Shown here: in pieces, positions 19,754 to 31,828 of the stretch
Numbering within the stretch: position 1 is the stretch's first letter
Layout: each line of letters begins with the position of its first letter
Source: Paramacrobiotus richtersi
Taxonomy: Eukaryota > Tardigrada > Eutardigrada > Parachela > Macrobiotidae
Length of the DNA: 35,257 bases
Assembly (NCBI GenBank): GCA_034698045.1
Contig: JAQGAU010000190.1
Span: forward strand, 1-35,257
Direction: 5' to 3'
Program-made: the position numbers and the translations under genes
The notes under the pieces: model-generated
Told to the model about the DNA's origin: nothing
Seen by the model: the letters and a program-made list of their open reading frames with translations, nothing else
The model's database searches: none

Positions 19754-22700
19754 CTGAAAAGTGGGAAAGTAAAGTAAAAAACTAATATTTCAGCTGACAA
19801 TGCCACTGTAGGCGAAAATAAATATTTTAAATAAAAAATGTTTCAACTGCACGGTAGAAACTAGTGTACTGCTAGATAAAAGCACACCGGAAAACGATTA
19901 AAATTAATAAAAAATATCTCACTGAATCTCAAATATTTACCTAACAAAACGCAAAAGCACGAGATAAAGTTAGTTTTACATAAAACACGTACAATGCTTT
20001 TTCGAATCCATATATTTGGGATTTAATGTTAAACATTTATACGTTAATTTGATATTAATAAAAAACCAATTCACAGAAGAAAAAATAAAGAATAATAATA
20101 ATAAAAATCGGACAAAATAATAACACAAACTAAGAAGAAATAAAATAATAATAATCGGGCAAAACAACACAATCGTTCATTTTTTACTGCCGCGATGTAA
20201 TATTATATGCTTTTATGCACTCGAAGACAACTTACTCATCTTCCGTTAGGAACACTTTCTCCGTCAAGTGATGCAACGCCGACTGCCGGACATTCGTACT
20301 GTGTAATTTCATTAAATTCCGTTCAATGACCGTCATGCGCTGATTGTGCAGACTGCGGCGCAGATTGTTGACGAGAAATTTGCGCAAATTATTGATGGAC
20401 CAATTGGCCGGTAGAACCGATAACACCTACAGAATACAGACCTTTGAGACTTGTACTTTCCAAAGAGACAAAATTACTAATGCTTAATACGAAAAAAATA
20501 GTAAAAAAAATACAAATTATTCGAAAACTATGCACAAAACAAGAAAAGTATTTTCTTATAATTTATAAAAAATCTAAAATATTTTATTTCTTAATGGTTC
20601 ACAAAATTCAGACAGGAAAATGATACCTTGGCTGGGTCGAAATCCGCCGCTTCGTTGTTTAACAGTTGTAAGGCGGCATGAATGGAATCCGTATTTTGTT
20701 CGCTGTAAGTGACATGCAATGAAAATATGCAATGTAATAATTGCAAGCCTATTTTTCTTTGTTTCTTGTCAATTTCTTGTGAATATTTTGTTCCATTTTT
20801 CGATTTTTCTGTTGATTTAAATTGTTTTGTATCAGAGTTAAAATTTTTAGAAAACGAAAACTAGAAGAGCATAAATATTAGGAAATATCAAACCCCGTGC
20901 ATCAGCAACATGCGTGTAATAAACGGCTTACCGCGGATCAAAGTAGATGTTCAGTAAATGCTCGAACAAGTCCCGTTTCATTTTCTGATCATTTTTCGAC
21001 TGTTTGATACAATATTCCACAGCGGCGGTGTTGTCCTTCATACCGTAGACCAAAAAATCCAGAGCTTTGTAATGCTCACCAGCCTACATAAAAGTAATAA
21101 AAAATTAATCGCAAACCAAAAATTAACCCAGAAAAATTTCGCAATATCACTTTCCTGTCGATTTTTGCGCTTATGTATTTCGCAAATTAAATAATTTATT
21201 AATAAATACACGAGAAATAGCAATAAATATTTCCTAATAAAACTGCAATAACATAATACTAATGTTATAAATCAAATATATAAACATTTTGTATTTAAAA
21301 TATATAAAAATATAGGTAAATAACAAAATATCTATATAAAATACATAAAATTTATATTTTTTTATAATAAAAAAACATAAGACTATCTTTGGCTACCTTC
21401 GCCAAAAGCAGCACTTTCTCCGGCCTCAAATCCAACTGATCAATCAAGGTCGAGATCGTTGAATAGTCGGTCAAATGCGGACTGGACAGCACGGATTGTA
21501 GTTTCTGACGAATTTCAATGGCTTCCTTTCCCATGACATTTGGTAAAGCTCTCAACGCGTCCAGATATGCCACTGTCAATTGTTGATACAGTTCTTCATC
21601 CTACAAAAAGCGGTTTCAACAGCAAATACGTAAACTAAACTCAAAACAAAATCTGAACCAGATAAATTTGACGTTCTTTAATAGAAACATAAGCAAAATC
21701 CTTAGTTTATAGAAAAATTATTATAGCCAGCTAGCAGATCTCGATGCGCTGGCAAATGCTCACCGAAACGAAACGAGCCAGTAATCTGCGAAACAGCTAT
21801 ACGACATACAAATATGTATGTTAAAATACTAAAAACACAAATACCATAAAACCATAAAATTCATATGGCTAAATTTCATTTGGAATTAATACAAAGTATC
21901 ACATATGAATTCACAATAAAAAAAGTGTATAACGGAAAACTTTATCGTTCTCTCAATTCAATTTGACTCTAGTGAGGCATGGTAATGTCGCCTGGCCATA
22001 AAACCACTGTTCTACGATTTCGTGTGCGAATGTTACTTCTGTAGCAGGTTGATGATCTTAAGCACAAACTGAATCAGTTACAAAAATCACAACCAATAAA
22101 TTATACGTAATATACGTATGGAGTAATATGCTGTAATTAAAAAAGTGCAATTTTTGAGCGTACAGAATCTAAGTACATTGAATTCAAGTATATTAAGCAA
22201 ACAACGATGCAAACAATCAATGAAACCGTCATTTTACCGATCTATTCAGTTCCAGCACCAAATATTCCAAGAAGCGGAAACGAATACTGTGAAAAGTGTC
22301 CAAAAGGGAAAATACTGCCGGATGATCCGTAAACTGGCAGGAAAGGATCAAAGTAGCCGCCACATCCTCGTTCCGTTTCAATATCCATTCCAAATTTTTG
22401 AGCAAGTGCGCAGAAGAAAGGCTTGATTGGTAACTTACAAAAAAAGCAGCAAAATTCCAGAATCAATAAGAAACGGTGCAAAACGCAAAACAAAAATCTA
22501 ACAATAATTTAAAAACAATCAAAAGAAGTAAAACAGACAATTTAGTATAAATAACAAATAATAAATACCTATCGAAATAGAATGTTTTAGCAAAACGGTT
22601 ACTTGGGAGTTTGCAATCGGAACAAGAAAACAATTAAACTAACTACAATATACTATGTACTGCAACTTAAGTGATGAATAAACAGGCAGATAATAATTAA

Positions 22701-25700
22701 AATATATTAAACCGATATTTAAATCAATAATTCAAGTATTATTCAGTTGAACTGCTGTAAACGCTTCTTTTTTAACAAATCCGTTTACCTTTTTATCACA
22801 TCCGCGATCGTATCAATTCCCACCGCACCATCCACTGGATCAGCCAAAATTCCGTCAAAAACTTGTCGGAAGAAATCCAGCGCTTCTTCCACGGTGCCGC
22901 AGCGCAGTTCGTAATAAGCCACCGCTAAATACCGCTGATGCGTCAACAAAGCATCCTTTGCGGCGTCGTATGGCAAAACATTCCGATAGGATTTAATAAA
23001 GGCCAGTAAATGTTTCGACCGGTTCTGGGCAAGTAACCGGATTATAACTAAATTCAATTCCTGTAAAATATATGATATATATGCCAGCACACGGACGAAT
23101 GCTTACTTATAATACTGTAATATAATATGTTCATTTTAACAGTATTTCTGGCATGTCACAGCGCCGTTTATACTACCTGGCATTCCGGTCTAAATGGTTT
23201 TTACAAATTAATTTGGGCTGATTAATTAAAAAAGATCCGAAGAAAAAAAATTTTTATTAAGCGCGCACAGCGTTTACGCGATTGATTCGTATTTACACGG
23301 TCTTGTACTTATGATCCAACAAGCGTGGGAGCTTTAAAGCCATTACACTACGTTCCCGTCAACAATAAACGACTGTTTAATCAAAGCGATTCGACAGCTC
23401 TATCCGAACAGGCGTAAGGTATCCAAATACGTTGATGAAATTAGTGTTATGGGAATTAGCCAGCGCGAAGTATTTAAAACTAGCACTGTACTGTGACCGG
23501 TAGTATCTCAAAAAAATAAGTCCCTATCTACCTACATACTGATTCAGTCTGTCAAAAAAAGTTTCATTAAAATATTACTCGCTGTAAAGAATTATCTATA
23601 TCAGAAAAAACGAGCACCAACTCAGTACCAAAAAAATAACAATTTCTAAACATACTTCATGACAAGAGATAATTATGATAATTCACTAAAAGTCGATCAC
23701 AACTTTAATAAGCCACCGCACTACGATTCCCTCACCTCTCCAAAATCCTCCCCCGTCATCTTCCGCAACTCCTCCAAATACCCCAACAAAAACCCATTCC
23801 TCTTGGTCAGCACATTCTCCACGGTGGAATCAAACAATTCAATGGGATAACTCGGTCCTTTTCTGACACCCTCCATGGACGTCCCCAGGATCAAATCGGG
23901 ACAAAACTGCAGAATGTCTTCCGGTGGGGACTCGCTGTCCAGCAAGATCTCCTTGGCCCGGGTCAATTCGTTCCGCTGTAGACACAGCAACGCGGCGCGA
24001 TGGAGGACGTTGGATAAGTACAGATTATCACCGGCAGCGCTATCTAAAAAGGACCGAGCGATTTGCAGGGCTTCTTCCACCCGTTTGTCTTCAAGGAGCG
24101 CCTCGACCTGCTCCTGCCAAGGGACGTTTTCCAATGCCCAGACCTATGGGCCAAATAATATAAAAAATAAAAAAGACTTCAAATTAGCGTTTTCTACGGT
24201 CTTTACTAATTTAGACACCTTTTGCAGCGTTACTGTCATTTGCGCCAGTTTTTTACGGTTATCCATTTATAGTCAGCCACTACACTACAGTAAACCCTTA
24301 GGTGCACAGATGCAATCACGTCCAAAAGTTCGGAAACGGATTATAGTCCAAAAGTAATAAAATAGATAAAAATTAGTGTGCGCGGAAACACGGAAGACAA
24401 CTAACATGCACGAGCAGTTCGGAAGCATCAGACTGTTGATAAACATACAGTAGCTAAAAAGCAACCGCCAGCTGATTGAACAACCGTCGCGTCAACATAA
24501 ATGTATTAAAATTGTAACGAGCTCAAATATTTAAGCCAAATAATATCAAAATACCATTAGCATTATGGGACGGACTCATTTCATCCGTTTTTCAATACGG
24601 TCTCTCAACGTGCATACTTACAGTTAGTCAAGCTGTTTTATAGAATTAAGCTTAATTAATTATTTATTAAGCCTAATTAATTCTGCAAAAATTACTGTAC
24701 ATAATCTGACACAGTAAAAAGACATAATTGTTGATGAAATTTTCGTAAGCAATCAAATGTAACAAAAAAGTACCAAACCAAAATAATATCAAACATGTGT
24801 ATGGTATGACTACGTATGCGCTTCGCCGGATTTTGGAGTGGTACATAATACACATAAGCCACTGCACTACGAAGTATTCGTATTCATTGCTAACGCAGAA
24901 CAGTCATCTGGGCAAATGACATAAACCAAGCATAACACGATACCCACCGATATTCAAAAAAATGCACAATTGCCAATGCCAAACTATCTCTGATGCCTTG
25001 TTTGAAAGAAGACCCACTATACGAATTACATAAATATTTCGTGTATTTCGCGCAGTTCTCTTACCTGTCCAAGGGAGGCCATGAACGGTGTTCCATGGGT
25101 TTTGCCAGGGAATTCGGCTGTACACAACGCGCGGCACTGCTCGAACTGCAGACTCTGTTTTGGCTGCTGATTGATGGAAGAGTACACCCAAATATCCGTC
25201 TCGCTGTATATCAAAATATACGGCGATGTATACTGCATCCGTAGAACCTGTTGAGTAAAATACCGTCACCATACCATTCTTCTGACATAGCGGCGTACAT
25301 TTGTGCTTCATTCCCCCGTAAATGGCCCAAAATATTCAGAAAGTGTTCGCCGAAATAAGGAATTTTGAAAAGTTTTCAAAATGTGGTGTGTAACGGTATT
25401 ATCGCTCAATTCTGCAAAATAAAGCGGTACTATGGTATAACAGATCAACAAAAAATCGTATAAATTTTCTTTGAAAAATCGAAAATCCAGATATTGAAGA
25501 ACAAACATGACACCACAAAAGTTCATTTCATATTAAATTATAAAACATAAACATTACACAGCAGATTCGAAAAACATGGATCAAAAATAATACGAGTATT
25601 GCTAAATGTTCTGTAAAGCAATTACAGTATCAAAAAATAAAAAATATCAAACCAACACTATGTCAAGCAAGTGATTGTACGGCATGGCTACGTAAGCATT

Positions 25701-28700
25701 AATTCGCCAGCTGCTGGTTTTTAGGAGTGTAAGCCACTACACTACGACCTATTCGTAATAATCCGTATCATTGTCATTATGGGCAAATAACGAAAACCAA
25801 TCACAAAAATATTCTAAAAAAATATGCACCTATTGATGTCAAACTAATTCTGATGCCGTTTTCGAAAAAAGAAAAAAAATAAATTAAACAAACCATAACA
25901 CTCAGCAAAAGCTCGGTGCAGAAATGCTAACGAATCATTCTGCAAACTGCTTTTGAAATGTTTACTTAAAAGAACATGCAGAACGCTGAAAAAGCAACCT
26001 GCCATGCAATCAGTGCAAACTGAAAACAAATTAACAAAACAGACACTAAGAAAACATCAGTTACGCACAAACGTGTCTACTGTACAAATTATCGTTTACC
26101 TTGAGTTCCGCCCAGTTGATGGGCGGTCGCGGTGCCACCAGACTCTCTGCCGACACAAACATGCCCAATCCGCCCGGTCCCGCCAGGAGAAATTCATGCT
26201 GTGGGGAATCCGTCAGCGACAAGATGGCCGGGTGCTCCGCAAAGGGAAACAGGTCGTTGATGGTGTGGGGTGCTTCTTTGGCATGGAGCATGTGGTACTG
26301 TACCGGCGAGGCGAAACAGATATACGGCTCACTGTACACCACGTCCAGGATGGGATCACTGACCGGGATCTCGGTGGTCAGGGTGAAATGGGTCTCCTGC
26401 ATCGAGTAGAGCTGGAGCTGCTTCTTCTTGGCGATGCAGATCTGGAAATGCACGCGTTTGAATAACTGTACTGTTTATATGACGTTGACGTAAACGTTGA
26501 CTCTGTTCTTCGGACTCTATCTTACCGTAATTTTCTCAGTTTTCGGTTTCACAGAAAGTTTAAAGCATTCGCATTTCTGAAGTGTTTTTTTGAATTGCTT
26601 GCTGTTTTTTGTTTATGGGTGCTTTTGAAACAGTACAGCATTCTCGACAGTGTCCTCTCTAACTTTGATAAGCATATTTCTGTCTAATCCAGTGCATTGG
26701 ATCAGGAGATATCGTAGTGCAAGGGCTTCAAAGTATCCGGTTTGTATTTGAAGAAAGCCCGCCCCGGTTAATTTAGCAGTTTATAATTAGTCGAAAATGT
26801 TTTTCGCTTTTCAGTAATTTTATCTAGACCATAATCGATAGAAACTGGTACTGGGATAACGAAAATCTGATAATTTACATAATTTAAACTGTCCAGTTCA
26901 ATTTTTCAGAGCCACAACCAGGCTCGTATTGTAACTTTTCTAATAAAATAAAATAAAATAAATTTTAATAAATTAAATTCTAATAAAATAATAATCTAAT
27001 AAACTGTAGCTCTTCTGTTTCATTTTGTTACCATTTAACATGTCTAACCGGTAATATTGTTTGATTGTTCCAACTCACATCATAGGTGGCGAAGGGATTT
27101 TCCGGATCATCACGATCGCTGACGCTGAAACGTGCGACTCCTTTAATACGGGACCCACTGGTCTGCACCAACTGGAAATGTCAGAAAAAAGAGACAAAAA
27201 TAAAATGGCTGTTACACTTGTGTACTTGTATGCTTTATTCACTCAACATCAACAAAACACATCAAGTTGACAATTTCAAAAGGCACCACTGGAAAATAAT
27301 CCTAAACCATAATATTCCGAAATAGCCATTCTCCGTATTTAGCTCACTGTTCAACAAAACTTGGCTTATCACATTATAACATTAGTTGTACAGGAATGAA
27401 TGAAAAAGAATTAATACGAAAGCAATCTCAGCTTACTTATTTAACATCTGACAGCAAAGTAAAGGGAACAAGCTTGGATACTGATTAGCGCCGTTATTCT
27501 ACGATTATCTATACTCAGAAACGCACAAATATCATACCTCCACTGTGGCCGCATCCAGCATACCCAGAACACCATCACATAAATACAAAACCCGATTTAA
27601 CGCGTGGATCGCTTTCAGCTGTACAATAGGTTTTTTCTACAACAGAAAAACCACGTAAGAAAAAATTGCCTGGTGTTTTACGAATTACAGAAATTTATTC
27701 TTACCAACGAAACGGCCAAACAAAAAACTCGAAATATCATGACAGACAGCTAAAAAATAAAGAAATCTAACACATTAAAATAAGAAAAATGCAGTTACGA
27801 AAAACCAGAAAAATCTCATTCATATGTTACGAAACATAACGAAACTGAAAAGAACGAAATGTAGCAACGTAAAATTGCCAAATTCGCAATCCAATGTCTT
27901 TCTGAAATCTCTCCCATAGAAAATTTCATAAATAAGCAAAAATTAACAAAATCCCACAGTTAACTGAGCTTACCTGACCGACATATTTGGAAGCATTCAA
28001 TTTACAGCGATAGGACGGGCGTCCGTGAGCCGATAGCGTCTGCTGGATCGTAAAGCGGTGGATCCATCTGAAACATTCAAAAATATATACTTCGTACAAT
28101 ATTAGAGTGAATGTGCACCAAAGAACCAGCAATAACAGCGAACGATTTATGCGAATCATGGAACTATACACAACTAAAAAAACACGAAAACCGTCCAACA
28201 AAAAAATACCGAATACGAATAAAAACAACAACACTACAACAGGAACGTTGCTTCAACGTTTCTGCTTTCAGTGTTATTATTATTAATTATTATTTCTGCA
28301 GTTTTTCCGGTTGGTCTTTTTTTACAGAAAACAGTTTTGAGAACAACAGCCATTTAGAAAAAAATGATATAATTATTAAAAAACATGACAACAGAAAATC
28401 TAGATAATTTATGCGACTGCGGGGGACTGATATTTTTCTTACCCGGTCAAGGAGCCAACAAAAAGATGTCCTGCAGCGAAGTCGATCGAGGAAATCTGTA
28501 GAGTGTAGAGCACAACAAGAAAAGTTAGTCATTTTTCCCTTAAAAAATTACGCTCTTTCTAGAAGGCCGATCGTTGGCCACCCTAACCCCCCACCCTCTC
28601 CCCCCAGCGATAAACTATGGAGAGGAAGGCACGCATGCTTTGCCACAACACCGTAATTACAATCGAATATTTCGGAAAAAATATTGACAAATATTCCGAA

Positions 28701-28841
28701 AATTTTTCTGCGGAAATACTCTCGTCGTTTTACCTGATTATCAGGAACCAGGTGGCCATTGGGGGAGGCGCTTTTGCTTTGCTGATTCTGCACGCCCAGA
28801 CTGATCAGGACAGGCTCCAAATCAAACGTTTTTACGCTCAT
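19660..28841 (-). CDS. TGFBRAP1: TGFBRAP1 / Vps3 ortholog, CORVET tethering subunit, 15 exons
   Basis: Predicted product is about 850 aa (human TGFBRAP1 is 860). By family it is a CORVET subunit that binds early endosomes and tethers them for Rab5-dependent fusion. Exons: 28841-28734, 28495-28443, 28067-27974, 27636-27538, 27171-27079, 26441-26100, 25247-25065, 24143-23736, 23060-22789, 22421-22238, 21600-21397, 21083-20932, 20702-20627, 20426-20236, 19753-19660. All use GT-AG and the phases agree across every junction. The ATG matches the family start (MSVKTFDLEP; human begins MSIKAF), and an in-frame TGA lies upstream. The conserved signature EFLLAGPGGLGMF is in exon 6. The least certain boundary is the exon 10 acceptor, where an in-frame alternative lies about 12 nt upstream. 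The gene is intact, and partial copies of its 3' end litter the DNA downstream. Confidence 0.92.
20236..24143 (-). other. TGFBRAP1 exons 8-14: helical clathrin-repeat (CLH/Vps39) region
   Basis: About residues 325-820, predicted alpha-solenoid. Exon 8 opens with Val-Pro-Trp-Gln-Glu-Gln-Val-Glu-Ala-Leu-Leu, equivalent to the start of this region in vertebrate TGFBRAP1. Exon 10 ends with Phe-Leu-Glu-Tyr-Leu-Val-Leu-Glu. Exon 12 has Gly-Glu-His-Tyr-Lys-Ala-Leu-Asp followed by Ala-Ala-Val-Glu-Tyr-Cys. Exon 14 carries Leu-Pro-Ala-Asn-Trp-Ser. All of these have clear counterparts in the human protein in the same order. Confidence 0.8.
24680..25860. repeat. Duplicated intronic segment in TGFBRAP1 introns 6 and 7
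   Basis: About 24,740-25,010 (intron 7) aligns with about 25,620-25,865 (intron 6). Both have a (t)atcaaac stretch, ggtatgactacgta versus ggcatggctacgta, ggagtg, then the 14-bp motif (24,858 and 25,733), a tattcgta stretch, gggcaaat, and a tgatgcc(g/t)tgtttt-like end. Exon 7 lies between them and is not duplicated. This fits two insertions of the same element or transfer between introns. Confidence 0.65.
25065..28841 (-). other. TGFBRAP1 exons 1-7: N-terminal CNH / beta-propeller part
   Basis: About residues 1-324. Beta-strand-rich sequence matches the CNH (citron homology) region of TGFBRAP1 and Vps39. Landmarks are a Gly-x-Leu-x-Val-Gly strand in exon 2, Leu-Asn-Arg-Val-Leu-Tyr-Leu-Cys-Asp in exon 4, Gly-Ser-Arg-Ile-Lys-Gly-Val in exon 5 and the Leu-Ala-Gly-Pro-Gly-Gly-Leu-Gly-Met-Phe motif in exon 6. 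This part is expected to contact membrane or Rab partners, by analogy with the family. Confidence 0.8.
28581..28605 (-). other. Potential G-quadruplex motif in TGFBRAP1 intron 1
   Basis: On the minus strand, which is the sense strand of the gene, four runs of at least three G (6, 3, 6 and 3) are separated by loops of 3, 1 and 3 bases. It is a striking C/G island in AT-rich DNA, about 235-260 bp inside the gene from the start codon. On the plus strand it looks like a pyrimidine-rich acceptor, but no plus-strand gene is present here. Confidence 0.5.
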
Positions 28842-29424
28842 TTCCTTTTTCTCCTGCTTATGCAATCATAACGGAAAGTCGCAAACGTACAGTCCGAAAC
28901 AGAATCCCGAATAGGAGCAAAATTCGGGAATTCCCAATTAATCACAGAGAAACAGATGAAGACTCAACGACGGGATTACATTATGCTGCTGTCTGCAGGG
29001 CTAAATTTGTTCAGCGCATTTCGACTAACGGTTTCGGATATGCAACTTAACGAAATGATAAATCATAAAAACGATAAAAAATATCTAACCGCACATCTTT
29101 GTGGAAAATATGTCTCACACTTTTTTAAATCGCGAAGACAGATCACATTCACAGAGTGACAGATGAGTTTATTTCCTGCAGATAAACCATGTGATGTGAC
29201 TTCCACACACCAACTAAACAGGTGTCCCAATACCACTGGAATGGAATCACATCTCAACGAGCCATTGGCCAACTCGCGAAACACGTTCAAACGTGCCTGA
29301 TGAACTGCGATTATCAGATATTCTAGTTTCGTATCAGCGTCTCATTACGCGAAAAATCTTGCAGTTTTCAGATTTTAATCCTTGACAACTCTGGATAAAC
29401 TCCTTGCAATTGCATTTTCCTGAC
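28842..29424. promoter_or_regulatory. Divergent intergenic region between TGFBRAP1 and the GH16-like gene
   Basis: A gap of 583 bp between two divergent start codons, so it presumably holds both promoters and both 5' UTRs. I see no clear TATA box or other identifiable element and no additional gene. Confidence 0.4.
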
Positions 29425-31828
29425 ATGAATATGTGCATTCAACCCGATGGTTCGAAAAATCCAGGAGGTGCACCACAGAATTCGATGGTAAGCTGCGATA
29501 ATCTGATAACGATTGCTTTTGCCAGATATTTTATAGTTCCAGATTTAGCATGGTTTTTTAGCCCTTTTCTTTTGTACGCCCACTTTTTTAACATAGATAT
29601 ATTTAAAGGACGCAATTCGGATTTTTGTTCATCCGGATATTATTAAATTGTAAATCAAAAACCCGCGTTTTTATGCTTGTTTTAGATGGGAAACGAAATA
29701 ATCCGCCGTTATTTTCGCTTACCGAAGAGACTGCTCCACATATCGGCCAAGGAAGTGATGTGGATCGTACGCTTCCTTGTGGTCGTGCTCTTGGCGAAAG
29801 CACATTGTACGTAATTAATTAAGTATTAATGCCGCAGCACAAACACGCCGCGCATGTTTTTGTAGGTGGTATTGTGTGGTATCGAACGACTGCGCTGGAG
29901 AAACAGCTTCTGGAATGCCGCAACTTTTCTCCGTCTTTACCCTGTCCGAAGCAGGGAAGACCCGAAACTGCCGAGTCAGGAGTTACGCTGCACTTCTCCG
30001 GATTATCGTGGCGCGTGAATCATGACACTTTTGGTAAGAAAACTTTAAAAAACGCGGTCGGGTCCGGTAAAGCTGCAAAAGTGCTTGTTTCAACAAGTTT
30101 CAAAAAGTATGAAATTGCGGAAATATTTAAATACTTTCGACACTATCTAACAAGCTTTGGTGCATCGGGAGCATAATGACTACCGTAAGAAATAACGAAA
30201 TTTTTGACCTTTAACTCTTTGGTTCGTTTTCAAAAAAACGCTCCTTTAACTTCGCGACCGGAAGTTTAAAATGTCGATAAACAGATAATATAGAAAAGTA
30301 AACCTTATAAAAGTCATCTCAAGATCGTTTTTACCTCAATGTGTTCAATCAAAGAAATGTTTACAACTGCGTTAAAGTTTCAAACCATTCTAACGCAAAC
30401 TTTGTCGGCAATGAAAGGTCCCCAGCCCGTAAGCGACCGCCACGCCTGGGTGGACAAAACCGGCAGTCTGCGCATAAAGATGGACCGCTGCATGGGCGCC
30501 CATCTCCACACCACGGACCGCTTCTGGTTTGGCTTTTATAAATTCGCCATCGCCGGGGGCATCGATGACGCGTTCCATCCCAACGCCGCTACACTGCATC
30601 TCTCCATTGCTGATACCGAAAACATCACCATTCGCTTTGGACCTGGACGGCTGCGTGGAAAGCCTGTTTTTAAGATGCAGTACGCGGTTAATGCGGAGGA
30701 GGTTGCCGAGTACACTGTGGATGATCTGTTTTTGACGGAGTATCATGTTCTACGGACGCCGACCAAAGTGTCCTTTCGGTCTTTTCAGGTAACTGGAAGA
30801 TTCAGAAAGTTTTTCTGTTTGTTTGTATTGTTTCTTAAAAACAATTATTTTATTAATTACTTTAGTGCGAAGAGACGATGATGCATTTTATCATCTGCTG
30901 CAGACAAAAACCGCAGTTTCAATACGTATTATGAAAAACCATTGTTTTCTGTGTCTTATTAAGTAGTTTAATTTGTACAGTATTTTCAGGTTTTAAAAAT
31001 AAATGAAAAACTTTCAGATTTTTAATGGTTTGTAAATTGTTAGTAGGTTAACATCTAACGTTAACGGGCATTATCTGGGTTTTTGAGGAAACTTTTGTTT
31101 TGGAAACTTCAGCTACACTGCTTGAAATACAATGAAATCAAAAAAGCTGCGAATTTTGAAGCGTTAACGCGATACCACGGTCAGATGTGATATTGGCACC
31201 ACAATCAGTACATGGCGTGAAAGCGTAGTGTAGTGTTTATTACAAATGAGGTCGGGAATAAAGTCGACGACGTAGTAGTACCAACACTAGGCATAATAAA
31301 AATGCGAACTTTAGAACGACTCCTTTTTTGCACAACGGAACTCCTCTCTTTTTTGCAAGACAAAATAAATAACTTTAAGAATATTTTTTTGTATACGAAA
31401 AACTGTCAATCATATCAACTGTTATTTTCCCTTCAAACTACTTCGCATTTGGTCATTTATGACAAATTCTAGGTTAACGTTATAGTATTAAGATTTGTTT
31501 CCATTATCCTGTATTTTGTTTCTCTGTTCATTGTTGTTATGGTCGTTTTCATTGTTGTTTGCATATTGTTGACAGTAGTATTGTCCGTTACTAATATCAC
31601 GCAAATTTATGAAATATTATTGCACAATTACTTCAGGGCCACGGAAAACCATCCTTATTTGGAGACCAGGAGGCGAAAGTCTTCGCACCGGATAACGGGC
31701 GCGACGGTGTACCGCAGCAGGAAATGCCCGTGCATATTCACTTGGTACCGGATAACGGTACCTCCTGTGATAGGGACGCCGGAATGGTGGAAGTTGTGGT
31801 TAGATCGTTTCGGTTCGAATCACTGTAG
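29425..31828 (+). CDS. Membrane-anchored GH16-like (ConA-like lectin/glucanase fold) protein, catalytic residues missing
   Basis: Exons: 29425-29487 (probable), 29686-29806, 29866-30033, 30418-30788, 31637-31828. Introns are GT-AG and every phase agrees; with the first exon the product is about 304 aa. A hydrophobic stretch at about residues 45-61 (VMWIVRFLVVVLLAKA) is a signal anchor or signal peptide. The luminal domain has HFSGLSWRVNHDTFGPQPVS, then AWVDKTGSLRIKM, FGFYKFAIAGGIDD and MQYAV, and VSFRSFQGHGK. These match, in order, a GH16-superfamily group common in bacteria (FSG-x-W ... VWVD-x-x-G-x-L-x-L ... YG-x-Y-x-F ... NAQYVV). The catalytic E-x-D-x-E motif is replaced by N-I-T-I-R-F, so a binding rather than hydrolytic role is likely. 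If exon 29,425 is wrong, translation would start at 29,686. The family call is from memory of the pattern. Confidence 0.65.

Noticed and set aside
22242-22493. Apparent frameshift in TGFBRAP1 exon 10
   Set aside because: It arose from miscounting an A run (gtgaaaagtgtcc). With four A bases the frame is continuous through Phe-Leu-Glu-Tyr-Leu-Val-Leu-Glu.
23875-26465. Long plus-strand frames at 23,875-24,357 and 25,953-26,465
   Set aside because: Antisense shadows of TGFBRAP1 exons 8 and 6, which match the family residue by residue.
29674-29686. Spliced-leader trans-splice acceptor directly before an ATG (ttgttttagATGGG)
   Set aside because: A good donor at 29,488 ends a phase-compatible upstream coding exon, so an ordinary cis intron explains it. 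Trans-splicing cannot be excluded but has no positive evidence.
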